Counted from the stretch's first letter, positions 25,307 to 34,917 are shown. The stretch is 64,000 bases of DNA from Cohnella caldifontis (GCF_029360585.1 NZ_JAQZSJ010000015.1:1-64000); one strand, 5' to 3'. Made by a program: numbers and translations. Notes: generated by a model from the letters alone, not told the origin.

Positions 25307-26272
25307 TTAAATCAACCGTTCTTCGCCAAGGCGTTTGGCGATCGTGTTCGCCGCGTACAGCAGCACGATGCTGACGGCGGTTTTGAAAATGCCTGCCGCG
25401 ACGCCCAGCGAATAGTTCCCGATTTTCAGACCGTATTTCAGCACGAAAATGTCGATCGTCTCCGACCAGTCTACGACCTGCCCGTTGCCGAGGAAGTACT
25501 GGATCTCGAAGCCGCCGCCGTTGAGCATCCAGCCGATGTTCAAGATCAGCAGGATGACGATGACGGGCTTGATGCCCGGCAGCGTCACGTTCCGGATTTT
25601 GCGGTACCGCCCCGCTCCGTCGATCTCCGCCGCTTCGTACAGGGACGGATCGACCGATGCGATCGCCGCCAGGTAGATGATCGTATTCCACCCGACTTCC
25701 TTCCAGACGTTGGAGGCCCCGACGATGCCCCAGAAGTATTTCCCTTCCCCGAGCCACAGAATCGGTTCGTTGATCAAGTGGAGCTTCATCAGCACGACGT
25801 TCACGATGCCGTCTTCCGTGGACAACGCCGTCGAGACGAGACCCGTCACGATGACCCAGGAGAGGAAGTGCGGCATGTAGGAGATCGTCTGGATCAGCCG
25901 CTTGATGCCCGTTTTCTTGATTTCGTTGAGCAGGATGGCGAGCCCGATGGCCGTCACGAAGCTGAGAACGAGCGAGATGAGGCTCATGGCGACGGTGTTC
26001 CGGAGCACGCGCACGAAATTCTCGTCCTCGAACAGGAACCGGAACTGGTACCAACCGACCCATTTCTGGTTCAGGATCGAGAAACCGGGCCGGTATTGCT
26101 GAAACGCCATGAGCCATCCCCAGATCGGCACGTAGGCGAAAATCAGCACGTAAATCACCATCGGAAAAGACATGAGAATGAGCTGCCGCTGGCGGACCAT
26201 GCGGATCCAGAACGAATCGGTCCGCCGTACGGGCTGTGGAGAGACATCTTTGGTTTGGACCGAGCTCTGCAT
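25307..26272 (-). CDS. sugar ABC transporter permease, LplB/YteP type (locus C)
   Basis: A 321-residue permease. An N-terminal cytoplasmic arm precedes the first helix (LILMSFPMVIYVLIFAYVPI), and the EAA loop reads EAAEIDGAGRYRKIRNV. It is separated from the binding-protein gene by a stem-loop. The channel partner is the following permease. Confidence 0.92.
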   Translation of the reverse strand: MQSSVQTKDVSPQPVRRTDSFWIRMVRQRQLILMSFPMVIYVLIFAYVPIWGWLMAFQQYRPGFSILNQKWVGWYQFRFLFEDENFVRVLRNTVAMSLISLVLSFVTAIGLAILLNEIKKTGIKRLIQTISYMPHFLSWVIVTGLVSTALSTEDGIVNVVLMKLHLINEPILWLGEGKYFWGIVGASNVWKEVGWNTIIYLAAIASVDPSLYEAAEIDGAGRYRKIRNVTLPGIKPVIVILLILNIGWMLNGGGFEIQYFLGNGQVVDWSETIDIFVLKYGLKIGNYSLGVAAGIFKTAVSIVLLYAANTIAKRLGEERLI

Positions 26273-26295
26273 CGGTTCCGCCTCCTAGCCAGGAC

Positions 26296-26330
26296 GAGCG
26301 GAAAGCCGGATCGACCCGGACCTTCCGCTC
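26296..26330 (-). promoter_or_regulatory. intercistronic stem-loop between binding-protein and permease genes
   Basis: Outer stem GAGCGGAA / TTCCGCTC with an inner CCGG pairing, 11 bases past the binding-protein stop. No U-run follows. Same position as the hairpin in locus B. Confidence 0.55.
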
Positions 26331-26341
26331 CCCGAAGTTTC

Positions 26342-28054
26342 TTAGTTGCTCCAGTTATCCTGGCGCCATTTCAAGATTTCGTTCACGCGGTCCAAATACG
26401 CTTTCGTATCGACTTTGCCGACCTGCTGCACGTATTCGTCCCACACCTTGTCGAAGCCGTCCGGCTTGCTCAGAATCGCCTTCGGCAAATATTTGAAGGC
26501 AAGATCCTTCAGTTTCTGGTTGGCGACCTTCGCCGGAGAGCCTTCCACGAGGTCGATGCTCCAGGCCGGATAGGAGATCCGGTTTTCCGGCGGCGGCGAG
26601 AAGAAGTCGGTCCACGTCTTAAAGCCGTATGCGCTCAGGACCTCTCTGTCGATATCCTTCAAGTTCGCGAAGAATTCGTCCGGTTGATTCCCCGGTCCTT
26701 CCATGTTGCCGTCCGGATACTTGCCCTCCAGCTTCGGCAGGAACCGGTAGAGCGCATCCGCTTTGTTCGCCTGCTTCCAGGTGACGTCTTCCTGCTGCTT
26801 CCGCTGCTCCGGCGTGCGGACGTACAGCCCGTTCGGACCGACGGAGTAGTCGACGCCTTCTTCTCCCCAAGAAAGCAGCTTCTGCCATTTTTCCTGAATG
26901 ATCGTATCGAGGAATTGGATGATCTTGACCGGATCCTTCGCGTTCACCGTAATGCCGAAACCGTTGTTCAAGTTGAGCACGGGACGGTCCATGTAATAGT
27001 CTGTCGTGTTCGGGTCGTACACCAGAGGGAGCGCCACGTATGCCCGTTCCGGCTTGCCCTGCGAGATCAGGGAATCTTCGCCTTGCTGGAAGTTCCAGCG
27101 CTGGTCGAACGTGCCGAGCACGCGGCCGCTCGCGATTTTGGCCAGATACTGGTCGAAGTTTTGCGCGAATGCTTCCTTGTCGACCACGCCTTTGGCATTC
27201 TCTTCGTTCAGTTTCTTATAGTAAGGCTTCGCGACGTCCGTGGCTTCGTAGAGCGTCGCCACGTTCGTATTCGGATCGACGAGGACGCCGCCGTCGTTCG
27301 GATGCCCGGCGAGATGCTGCGGCGCGTTCCGCAGCGGCCAATCGCGCCAGTCGAAAGCGAGCGACGAGAACCCGATCGTCGGTTGTCCGTCGATTTCCGG
27401 ATATTTGGCCTTATAATCTTCGATCAGCTTGAAATATTCGTCCAGCGTTCTGACCTTCGGATAGCCGAATTCCTTAAGCACCGCTTTTTGGATGAAGAAA
27501 GCCGGCCCGTAATATTGCGTCGTTTTGTATTCCCCTTGGTACACGCCGTAGTTCGGCAGCCAGTAGATGTGGCCGTCGCCGGGGTCTTTCATTTGGTTCC
27601 ATACTTTCTCGTAATGCTTTTTCAGGTTCGGCGCATATTGCTCGATCAAATCCTCGAGCGGGATGACCGCTTTCGCCGCGACCAGCTTCGTGTTCGCCGT
27701 GATCATGTCCGGATAGTCGCCGCCGGCGATCATGACGCCCAGTTTCTGCTCCGCGTCGCCGACCAGGTATTCTTCCTTCAGCGTGACGCCGAGTTCGTCT
27801 TTGATTTTCTTGTAGATGCGGTTGTCATCCGTCGGGATCGGACCCGGGTCCTGCATGAACACGGAGATTTCAAACGGCTCCGGCTTGGCCGCATCGGAAC
27901 TGCCGCCGCTTGACGCCGCGGGACTGGATGAAGACGCCGACGGCTCGCCGCTGGCTTCGTTCCCGCCGCTCTTGGAGCAGCCCGAAGCGACGATACTGAT
28001 TGCCAAGATCAGCATGAGCAGCCCGAAAGCCGCTTTTCTTGCATGAACCCCCAT
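26342..28054 (-). CDS. ABC transporter solute-binding lipoprotein (locus C)
   Basis: A 570-residue large family-1 binding lipoprotein of the LipO/YtcQ type. It has a signal peptide with lipobox ASGC, then a Ser/Ala/Gly linker, then the binding fold. GGAGGA lies six or seven bases before ATG 28054. It lies directly downstream of the regulator-kinase-regulator set and upstream of two permeases. Substrate unknown. Confidence 0.9.
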   Translation of the reverse strand: MGVHARKAAFGLLMLILAISIVASGCSKSGGNEASGEPSASSSSPAASSGGSSDAAKPEPFEISVFMQDPGPIPTDDNRIYKKIKDELGVTLKEEYLVGDAEQKLGVMIAGGDYPDMITANTKLVAAKAVIPLEDLIEQYAPNLKKHYEKVWNQMKDPGDGHIYWLPNYGVYQGEYKTTQYYGPAFFIQKAVLKEFGYPKVRTLDEYFKLIEDYKAKYPEIDGQPTIGFSSLAFDWRDWPLRNAPQHLAGHPNDGGVLVDPNTNVATLYEATDVAKPYYKKLNEENAKGVVDKEAFAQNFDQYLAKIASGRVLGTFDQRWNFQQGEDSLISQGKPERAYVALPLVYDPNTTDYYMDRPVLNLNNGFGITVNAKDPVKIIQFLDTIIQEKWQKLLSWGEEGVDYSVGPNGLYVRTPEQRKQQEDVTWKQANKADALYRFLPKLEGKYPDGNMEGPGNQPDEFFANLKDIDREVLSAYGFKTWTDFFSPPPENRISYPAWSIDLVEGSPAKVANQKLKDLAFKYLPKAILSKPDGFDKVWDEYVQQVGKVDTKAYLDRVNEILKWRQDNWSN

Positions 28055-28112
28055 GTGGAATCCTCCTCATCGATTGTGGCAAGGCAGCGCGCTATCGCCT
28101 TGATACGGTATA

Positions 28113-28126
28113 CGATAACGCTTTCA
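28113..28126. promoter_or_regulatory. cre-like site upstream of locus C binding protein
   Basis: TGAAAGCGTTATCG on the minus strand matches the CcpA catabolite-repression consensus TGWAANCGNTNWCA except for the last base. It lies about 60 bases before the binding-protein ATG, where a promoter is expected. Confidence 0.4.
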
Positions 28127-28172
28127 TGGATGCGGTTACAATTCAAGGATTAAACCGCCGCCCCCCTCAAAT

Positions 28173-29252
28173 TTAGGAGGAAGAAGTTCCCCTCTCCCTG
28201 GTCTTCGAGAGCGTTTTCCGGTAATCCGCCGGCTTCATCCCCGTCCGCTTCTCGAAATGCTGCAGAAAATGGTGGTAATGCGCGTACCCGATTTGCGACG
28301 CGATCGCCGAGATGCTGAGATCCGTCGTCAGCAGCAGGCGGCGGGCCTCCTCGATCCGCAGCTCGTGGATCCGGTCCAGCAGGCCGAGTCCGAACTTCGC
28401 TTGGTACGCTTTGCCCAGATAGACCGGGCTCACGTAGAACGACGCCGCGATCTGCTTGATCGACAGCGGGCTGCGGTAAAACTCGCGGATGTAGCGGTCG
28501 ACTTTGGACAAGGTGTTGCCGGACCGGAACTCCCGCAAAGCCCGGGCCGACCCGATCACCCGGCCGACATACCGCGCCAGACTCTCCGCATCCGCTCCCG
28601 GCTCCGCCAGTCCGAGCGATCGCAGGTCTTCCGGCTCGCCGCCGATCTCTTGCAGCAGCTTCATCGAATGAATCGCCAAATAATCGGCCAGCATCGCTTT
28701 CTGCCGATCGGTATGCGGCCCCGTCTCCTCGAACAGCCGGCGGACTTGGCGGACGGCGTTTTCCGCGTCCAGGGCCTCGATCGTTTCGATGATGCGCCTG
28801 GCTTGCCGCACCGATTCGACGGGCAGCCCGCCGTCCGCGGACCCGGTCTCCCCGTCCGCGGGCGGGACCTTGCGTGCATCCAGCTGGCAACGGATTTGCC
28901 GGAATACTTCCGACGCTTCCTCCCCGATGACCGGCTTCAGCAAATAATGCTGTACGCCGAGCTGCATCGCCCGTTTCGCGTAAGCGAACTCGCTGTAGCC
29001 GCTGAGCACGACGAATTCCGGAACGGCAGCCGCTTCGCGGCGCAACCTCCCGATCAGCTCCAGACCGTCCATGACGGGCATGCGGATATCCGTGACGACG
29101 ACGTCCGGCGCGAGGCGCCGTACCGCGTCCAGCGCCTCTTCCCCGTTCTCGCAGACGCCGCCGATCCGATAACCGAGCCCTTCCCAATCGACGAAAAACT
29201 GCAGGCTTTCGATCGCCCGCGGCTCGTCGTCAACCAGCAGTACCGAGTACAT
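28173..29252 (-). CDS. AraC-family response regulator (locus C, first)
   Basis: A 359-residue regulator. The receiver domain has VDDE and phospho-acceptor Asp55 (VVVTDIRMP) with Lys in LLKPV. The C-terminal AraC domain carries LSIKQIAASFYVSPVYLGKAY and LSISAIASQIGYAHYHHFLQHF. Its start overlaps the kinase gene by 23 bases, so this is the tightly coupled partner of the kinase. Shorter than the locus A regulator because the middle region is reduced. Confidence 0.92.
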   Translation of the reverse strand: MYSVLLVDDEPRAIESLQFFVDWEGLGYRIGGVCENGEEALDAVRRLAPDVVVTDIRMPVMDGLELIGRLRREAAAVPEFVVLSGYSEFAYAKRAMQLGVQHYLLKPVIGEEASEVFRQIRCQLDARKVPPADGETGSADGGLPVESVRQARRIIETIEALDAENAVRQVRRLFEETGPHTDRQKAMLADYLAIHSMKLLQEIGGEPEDLRSLGLAEPGADAESLARYVGRVIGSARALREFRSGNTLSKVDRYIREFYRSPLSIKQIAASFYVSPVYLGKAYQAKFGLGLLDRIHELRIEEARRLLLTTDLSISAIASQIGYAHYHHFLQHFEKRTGMKPADYRKTLSKTRERGTSSS

Positions 29253-31035
29253 GGCCGGGTCCCTCCTTCTCGTCCGACGGTTTCGCCGGAATGCGGAAGC
29301 TGATTCTCGTGCCTTGGTCGAGCTCGCTGTCGATGAACAGGTCGACGCGTTCCCCGTAATGCAGCCTCAACCGCCGGTAGACGTTGCGGAGACCGACGTT
29401 CTCGTCGGTATCCAGCTTCGCGTTCAGCTGGCCGCGGATGAAGGCGAGCCGTTCCGGTTCGATGCCGATTCCGTTGTCCTCCACGGAAATTTGCAGGTAC
29501 GATTCCGAAGCGCTCGCTTCGATGCGGATATTCCGCTGCCCCTTCACGGACTGGAGTCCGTGCTTGCACGCATTCTCCACGAGGGGCTGGACGCACATTT
29601 TCGGAACCATGCAGCGCAGGGCTTCTTCCGCTACTTCGAACGTATAGTCGAACCGGTCCCCGAACCGGAATTTCTCGATTTTCAAATATTTTTCCGTGAA
29701 ATCCAGTTCGTCTTGCAGCGACACGGCTTCGTCGGACCAGCTCAACATCCGGCGCAGCAGCAGCGACAGGTTCTTGATGATGTCCGTCACTTCCGCGTAT
29801 CCGTTTTTGGCGCTGACCACAAGCAAGGCGTTCAGGGTATTGAACAGGAAATGCGGGTTCACCTGGCTCTGCAGCAGCTTCAGTTCGGCGCGGGTCTGTT
29901 CCAGCTGCATGTCCTTCTGCTCGATTTCCAGCTTGTAGACGTCGTTGATCAGCGATTCGATCGTGGCCGCCATCCGGTTGAAGCTGCGGATCAGGCCGCC
30001 GATCTCGTCTTTGTCCTTGGTCAGCGGAATCAGGTCGAATTTCTCGTTCTTGGCTCGGTCCATATGGCGGGACAGCCGTTTGATCCGATAGTTGTACGAC
30101 CGCCAAATGATGAAAATCAGCCACGTCGGCACCAGCGTGCTCACGGCGGCCAGCTCCCAGAAAAACCGCATCACGCGCTCGGACGTATCCTTGAACAAGG
30201 CGGCGTTCGCCGTTCCGATCATTTTCCAGCCTTCGATATACGAAGCGGAACCGAGCGGAGCCTGCAGCGTCTTGCCGGCCGAACCTCCGCTCGGCGGCAC
30301 CGTCGAATCGGTCAAGAAAGCGGATGACGGGAACAGCACCTTTCCCTGCCCGTCCGCCACGCTAAGCGACAAGTACCGTTGTTCCTGGGACAGGATCTCG
30401 TCCACCGTGCTCGTCTTGATGTCGATCTTCAAATATTTCGCGTAATCCCCGTACATGGGATACTCGCTCAGCTTGCGCAGGATGCTGAAATACACTTTCC
30501 GCGCCCCGGTGATCAAAGGATCGGGGTCCACGTACATCATGAGGTTGACGCTGGAAGAAGACTCCGCCGCCATTCGGTACCATGGGCTCGACTTGGCGGC
30601 TTCATCCAGGACGAAGTAATTGCCCCCGCTGACGATCGAGCCGTTCTCGGTGTAGATGGAAATGTTCTCTACGTACGGGTAAGCGGACAGGAAGGGCTTC
30701 AGCTTGTTGCCGAGGCCTTTGGAGGCATTATCGTAGAAGGAAACCGGATCTTCGTATACCCGGTCCAGTTCTTCGTAGATCGTACGGTCCGTCGCGATGG
30801 AATGGCTCAGCGCCACGCCTCCGAGAATCAGATCCATCGTCTTTTTGGAAGCACGTTCAAGCGTCATCTGAAGGTTGCTTTCCTCGCGCGTGCGGACGTT
30901 CTCCGAAATTTGCTGGAAGAAAAGCACGTTGATGGAGAGAATCGGCAGCAGCACGCACAGCAAATAAATCAGCGCGAACTTCCACGTGAGCGGGATATCG
31001 TTCACGAAACCGAGCCATCCGCGGGTCCTACGCAT
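29230..31035 (-). CDS. sensor histidine kinase, YesM type (locus C)
   Basis: A 601-residue kinase. TM1 is at about 20-40, an extracellular sensor of about 250 residues follows, TM2 is at about 292-312, then HAMP, His395 in QSQVNPHFLFNTLN and a GHKL ATPase with VEDNGIGIEP. GGAGG lies six bases before the ATG. It lies between two response-regulator genes on the same strand. Confidence 0.92.
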   Translation of the reverse strand: MRRTRGWLGFVNDIPLTWKFALIYLLCVLLPILSINVLFFQQISENVRTREESNLQMTLERASKKTMDLILGGVALSHSIATDRTIYEELDRVYEDPVSFYDNASKGLGNKLKPFLSAYPYVENISIYTENGSIVSGGNYFVLDEAAKSSPWYRMAAESSSSVNLMMYVDPDPLITGARKVYFSILRKLSEYPMYGDYAKYLKIDIKTSTVDEILSQEQRYLSLSVADGQGKVLFPSSAFLTDSTVPPSGGSAGKTLQAPLGSASYIEGWKMIGTANAALFKDTSERVMRFFWELAAVSTLVPTWLIFIIWRSYNYRIKRLSRHMDRAKNEKFDLIPLTKDKDEIGGLIRSFNRMAATIESLINDVYKLEIEQKDMQLEQTRAELKLLQSQVNPHFLFNTLNALLVVSAKNGYAEVTDIIKNLSLLLRRMLSWSDEAVSLQDELDFTEKYLKIEKFRFGDRFDYTFEVAEEALRCMVPKMCVQPLVENACKHGLQSVKGQRNIRIEASASESYLQISVEDNGIGIEPERLAFIRGQLNAKLDTDENVGLRNVYRRLRLHYGERVDLFIDSELDQGTRISFRIPAKPSDEKEGPGHVLGTAG

Positions 31036-31050
31036 GAAACGCCTCCAAGC

Positions 31051-32133
31051 TCAGCCGTATTTGTATTGGGAAGGCGGGACTTGTTTGAATTTCTTGAATT
31101 TGGCGGCGAACAGCTCGGGATCGGCGTAGCCGACGGCGCGGGCCACGTCCGCGACTTTCATGTCGGTGCGGCGAAGCAGCTTGCCCGCTTCTTCGACGCG
31201 GGTTCGGTGCAAGTAGTCGAGGAACGACATGCCGACATGCTTTTTGAACAGCTGTCCCAAATAGGCGGGCTGGAAATGCAGCTCCCGGGCGACGGTCTGC
31301 AGCTGCAGCGGTTCGGCGTAATGCGAGTGGATGTACCGGACCGCTTCGCCCGCCGGTCCCGCTTTCGACCTGCGTAGGGCCAGCCGCGCGGCCGCTTCCA
31401 GGCAGAACGATTCGAGCGGCGCGTTCCAGCCGGCCGGCTCGTTCTGCAAAAAACCGACCGACTCCGTCACGGTTTCGGACGGGCTGCCGTCTTCCCGCCA
31501 TTCGGCCGTTTTCCAGAGCAAGTCCAGCAGGACGTGCGAGAGATAGGACTTCCGGAGCGCGGGCGTTTCGAACGTTTGCTGAAGCCGGTTGCACAGCCGG
31601 TTCGCCGCTTCGCCGATCCGGCGTTTGTCGTTCGCCTCGACCGCCAGCAGCAGTTCGTCCTCCGCTTCGTGCAGCGTCTCGTCGGCCGCGGCGGAAACGG
31701 CCGCGGGATCGGACCATGCATGGGGCGTCGGCGCGGACTCCGATGACGTTCCCGCCGCCTCCGCGCCGTTCCACTCCTCTTTTAATTGACGAAGCGTCCG
31801 ATGGATTTCGTCCGTATCGATCGGTTTGAGCCAGTAATCGATCACGCCGAACGGCAGCGCCTGCCGGGCGATCGAGAAATCCTCGTGCCCGCTCAGGATA
31901 ATGAAGCGGCAACGCAAGCGCTGCTCCTCCGAGCAGCGCTTGATCAGCTGCAAACCGTCGATCGACGGCATGCGGATATCGGTCACGACAAGGTTCGGAG
32001 ACAACTCCTGGATCCGTTCCAGCGCTTCTTCGCCGTCGCTGGCTTCGCCGCACACCCGAAAGCCGTGTCCCTGCCAGTCCACCATGAATTTCAGACCTTC
32101 CAGGACGAGCGGTTCGTCGTCCACCAAGAGCAC
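31051..32133 (-). CDS. AraC-family response regulator (locus C, second)
   Basis: A 360-residue regulator with phospho-acceptor Asp52 (LVVTDIRMP) and Lys in WLKPI. The AraC domain carries LQTVARELHFQPAYLGQLF and VADVARAVGYADPELFAAKF. The annotated GTG (32133) lies 15 bases from its ribosome binding site. Alignment with the sister regulator (MYSVLLVDDEP) suggests that the true first codon is an ATC at 32142, six bases after GGAGGGG. First gene of the locus C cluster. Confidence 0.9.
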   Translation of the reverse strand: MLLVDDEPLVLEGLKFMVDWQGHGFRVCGEASDGEEALERIQELSPNLVVTDIRMPSIDGLQLIKRCSEEQRLRCRFIILSGHEDFSIARQALPFGVIDYWLKPIDTDEIHRTLRQLKEEWNGAEAAGTSSESAPTPHAWSDPAAVSAAADETLHEAEDELLLAVEANDKRRIGEAANRLCNRLQQTFETPALRKSYLSHVLLDLLWKTAEWREDGSPSETVTESVGFLQNEPAGWNAPLESFCLEAAARLALRRSKAGPAGEAVRYIHSHYAEPLQLQTVARELHFQPAYLGQLFKKHVGMSFLDYLHRTRVEEAGKLLRRTDMKVADVARAVGYADPELFAAKFKKFKQVPPSQYKYG

Positions 32134-32175
32134 GGTATAGATGCCGGACCCCTCCCCCCAACGAGATCAGGTCCA

Positions 32176-32184
32176 TTATATCAC
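32176..32184 (-). promoter_or_regulatory. extended -10 promoter of the locus C regulators
   Basis: TGATATAAT on the minus strand, a perfect extended -10 (TGnTATAAT), about 40 bases before the first regulator. A TTGAAA lies upstream at 20-base spacing, which is too long to be a good -35. Confidence 0.5.
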
Positions 32185-32281
32185 AGCGATATGTATCCGT
32201 TTTCAACTCCAGCCTTCAGAAATTCAAGGTTTTCCCCCTCCAAATTATGGATTTTGCCCGCGCGGCGGAGGGAGAACTTCC

Positions 32282-33361
32282 TCAATGGTACGTGACGTGC
32301 GCGGACAAAGCCGACGAATTCGGCACCACGTGGTAATACGTGATGCCCGGCAGGAACGGCAGCTCCTTGCCGTCCTTCAGAATCCGGACCATCCCGTCTT
32401 TGTCCGCCCACTCGGCTTCGATTGCCTTGCCTTGTTGGAACAAGATCGCTTTGCCTCCGCTGTGAAGATCGACTTCGAGCCGGCCTTCCTTGTCATAGGC
32501 CGTGTGCTTGGTCGAAAGCACGACGAGATTGGCCGCGGTCAGCTGTTCGTCATTGTTCTTGTCGACATGGGGCTTTCCGTTGATGAATCGGGCGTAAGTA
32601 CCCTTGGCGGCGTCATAGGCATAGGACACCTTATAGCTGGACAGCTGGAATTTGATCTCCACCTCGGACGCGGCGGCGGCGCCCGTCAAATCGGGCGCGG
32701 CGCTGAACGTCATCGCGGGAACGTCCGCATGGTCCGGGTATTTCAGATGCGCCGCTCCGGCCCGGAGCTTCTCCAGGTTCGAATACAGGTTGTGGGGAGC
32801 CTTGCGGGTTTTGTCCCGATAGAAATACGCCCCGGCGTTCGTGATTTCGTCCAGGTCCTGCTTATGCTGGCCCCGCAGGATGGCGAACGCGTCGTTGCTG
32901 GCTCCCGCGTGCACGAGCACGCCGCCGTAGAGCTCGCCGACTTCGATGAAATAGGGGCGGATGCTGCGGATCGGCCCGATCGGATCGGCGAAATCCTTGC
33001 TTTGGAAAATGCCGACGAGTCTCGTGATGCCGCCTTCCGCGAGCAGCTCCCAGACGGTGTCGGCCTGCGTCAGGCCCGATTGCGGCCGGGCGGGCGCCAG
33101 GTTGTTGATCATGACCGCGAACGGTCTTTGGGTCACGACATGATCCACGGGGAGCCCCGTAAGCGGGGCCGTGTACGCGGGCGAAGCGCTTGGGGAAGCG
33201 GACGGCGAAGCCGATGCCGTCGGCACGGGAGTGGCCATCGTCTCGGTCGATTCGGGTTTCTTCGATCCTCCGCTGCATGCGGCCGTCGCGAGCAGCGCGC
33301 CGGCGGACACCAGCGCGAGCGCGAATTTTGCGGAACGGGCGAACTTCGATTGGGCGGGCAT
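32282..33361 (-). CDS. yerB: DUF3048 domain lipoprotein, YerB family
   Basis: A 359-residue lipoprotein: signal peptide with lipobox TAAC, a Thr/Pro/Ser/Ala linker, then the DUF3048 domain (PLTGLPV, RPFAVMINNLAPARPQSGL, GPIRSIRPYFIEV, HAGASNDAFAIL). Function is unknown in the family. GGAGG lies six bases before the ATG. In Bacillus subtilis yerB lies between the pur operon and yerC; here it keeps that relative place. Confidence 0.9.
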   Translation of the reverse strand: MPAQSKFARSAKFALALVSAGALLATAACSGGSKKPESTETMATPVPTASASPSASPSASPAYTAPLTGLPVDHVVTQRPFAVMINNLAPARPQSGLTQADTVWELLAEGGITRLVGIFQSKDFADPIGPIRSIRPYFIEVGELYGGVLVHAGASNDAFAILRGQHKQDLDEITNAGAYFYRDKTRKAPHNLYSNLEKLRAGAAHLKYPDHADVPAMTFSAAPDLTGAAAASEVEIKFQLSSYKVSYAYDAAKGTYARFINGKPHVDKNNDEQLTAANLVVLSTKHTAYDKEGRLEVDLHSGGKAILFQQGKAIEAEWADKDGMVRILKDGKELPFLPGITYYHVVPNSSALSAHVTYH

Positions 33362-33452
33362 GCCATTCCTCCGTCTTGTCCTTTTTTGGATATTAAACCA
33401 TAAAGGATGGACGTTTGTCTTGATGCCATCGTTCCATTTCTCCGTCGCCCGG

Positions 33453-34838
33453 TCAGGACGTCACCTTCACCAACGTGATCAGGCCGCCCATTTCCGAGCC
33501 CGAATGATGCCCCTGTTGCGGACTCCCGTTCATCGTATGGTCCAAAATGTGGCAGTGGAGCATCCAGTCGCCCAATGCTACCGCGCGGAACGCGATGTCG
33601 ACCGTCTCGCCGGGGCCCAGGAGTACCGTATTCATCGTCTCGGGCGTCTTGACGGGGTTTCCGTTGCGGGCGATCACCTGGAAATCCATCCCGTGCAAAT
33701 GCATCGTGTGGACTTCCGTCGTATCGATATTGATCAACCGGACCCGCGCCGTCTGTCCTTGCTTCAACTCGATGGGCGGCGTATCCGGGTAGCTTCTGCC
33801 GTTGATCGTGAAATAATCCGGCTCCTCCTCCATCCCCGCGTTCACCCGCATGCTTGCGAGCACCATGGTATAGTCTCGGTCGAACGCCATGCCGTCCCGC
33901 AAATCTCCCGACGCGGGAACCGGCGACGGAGGCGTCTTCGGATCGACGATGAACGCGCCGTACAATCCGCCGGTGATCTGCTTCATGTCGTCGTAGTGGG
34001 AATGGTACATGAACGTGCCCGGATGGGAAGCCGTGAATTCGTATACGAATTCACGCCCCGGTTCCACCGCTTTCTGGGTCACGTCCGGAACGCCGTCCAT
34101 CGCGTTCGGGACCGGCAAGCCGTGCCAATGGATCGTGGAAGGCTCCGGCAGCTCGTTCACGAACGCGATGCGGACTCTATCCCCCTCCGCCACCCGGATC
34201 GTCGGCCCCGCCGTTTGGCCGTTGTACGTCCATGCGGTCGTCAGCACGCCTTGCAGCGGCGACCAATCGGACAGCCGCGCCGTCAGCGTGAATTCCTTCG
34301 TGCCGTCCGCCGCGATGCGAGGCGCCATTCCCTTGCCTTCCAGCACGTCCCGAACCCACCGCTCTTCCCGTTCGAATTGGCGCTTCGCCTGGGGGGTTCC
34401 CAGGAACACGGCGTGTTGGGCCGCGTCGTAGGAGAACGCCAGACCGGCAGCGCGGGCCAGCGGCTCCGCCGCGACCATGACGTTCGCGCCGATCTTCTTC
34501 GGATCGGCATCCTCCGGCAACGCTGTTCCGTCCCAATAAACCTTCTCCGATTCGGGATCCCACCGGTAGGCGACATCCAGAGCGTCCGCCACGTCCTGTG
34601 CCGGCAGCCGGAGCTCCGACAAGTCGTCGCGGAGCGACGCCGGATTCGGCAGCCTCTTTCCGTCCAGCAGAACGGCGATACCGGCGCCTTCCTCCGTTCC
34701 GCCGCCGGCCGACGACGCTTCCATTCCGTGCGCATAGGCGTTCTCCGGCGCGGAATGTCCGAACCATCCGCCGCCCAACGTGTACAGGACGAGCACCATC
34801 AACAATGCAAAAACCGTTCCTTGCCCTTTCTTTTTCAT
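33453..34838 (-). CDS. two-domain multicopper oxidase with N-terminal copper-amine-oxidase-N-like domain
   Basis: A secreted 461-residue protein. After the signal peptide, residues ~52-147 form a PF07833-type domain (IAVLLDGKRLP... AEPLARAAGLAFSYD). From ~190 there are only two cupredoxin domains holding all four copper-ligand motifs: HWHG (237-240), HSHY (279-282), HTMHLHG (377-383) and HCHILDH (428-434), with Met436 as a possible axial residue. Typical laccases and CotA have three cupredoxin domains, so this is a short, two-domain type. GGGAGG lies nine bases before the ATG. It probably oxidises metals or phenols outside the cell. Its neighbour also carries a PF07833 domain. Confidence 0.88.
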   Translation of the reverse strand: MKKKGQGTVFALLMVLVLYTLGGGWFGHSAPENAYAHGMEASSAGGGTEEGAGIAVLLDGKRLPNPASLRDDLSELRLPAQDVADALDVAYRWDPESEKVYWDGTALPEDADPKKIGANVMVAAEPLARAAGLAFSYDAAQHAVFLGTPQAKRQFEREERWVRDVLEGKGMAPRIAADGTKEFTLTARLSDWSPLQGVLTTAWTYNGQTAGPTIRVAEGDRVRIAFVNELPEPSTIHWHGLPVPNAMDGVPDVTQKAVEPGREFVYEFTASHPGTFMYHSHYDDMKQITGGLYGAFIVDPKTPPSPVPASGDLRDGMAFDRDYTMVLASMRVNAGMEEEPDYFTINGRSYPDTPPIELKQGQTARVRLINIDTTEVHTMHLHGMDFQVIARNGNPVKTPETMNTVLLGPGETVDIAFRAVALGDWMLHCHILDHTMNGSPQQGHHSGSEMGGLITLVKVTS

Positions 34839-34866
34839 CGGGTCGTTCCTCCCGCCCAGGAATAAG

Positions 34867-34894
34867 GAAGCCGCCGGCGCGTTCCGGCGGCTTC
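34867..34894 (-). terminator. hairpin terminator after the DUF839 gene
   Basis: GAAGCCGCCGG / CCGGCGGCTTC with a 6-base loop, 24 bases past the stop. T-rich but interrupted tail on the minus strand. Confidence 0.6.
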
Positions 34895-34917
34895 GGCATG
34901 CGAAATGTCGGCCGAGC

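Noticed and set aside
25238..27913. Very long plus-strand open frame (891 codons) opposite the locus C transporter genes
   Set aside because: It is the mirror of real minus-strand genes in GC-rich DNA. The product is an Arg/Val/Asp/His-rich shadow with no domain, and it crosses gene boundaries and the intercistronic hairpin.
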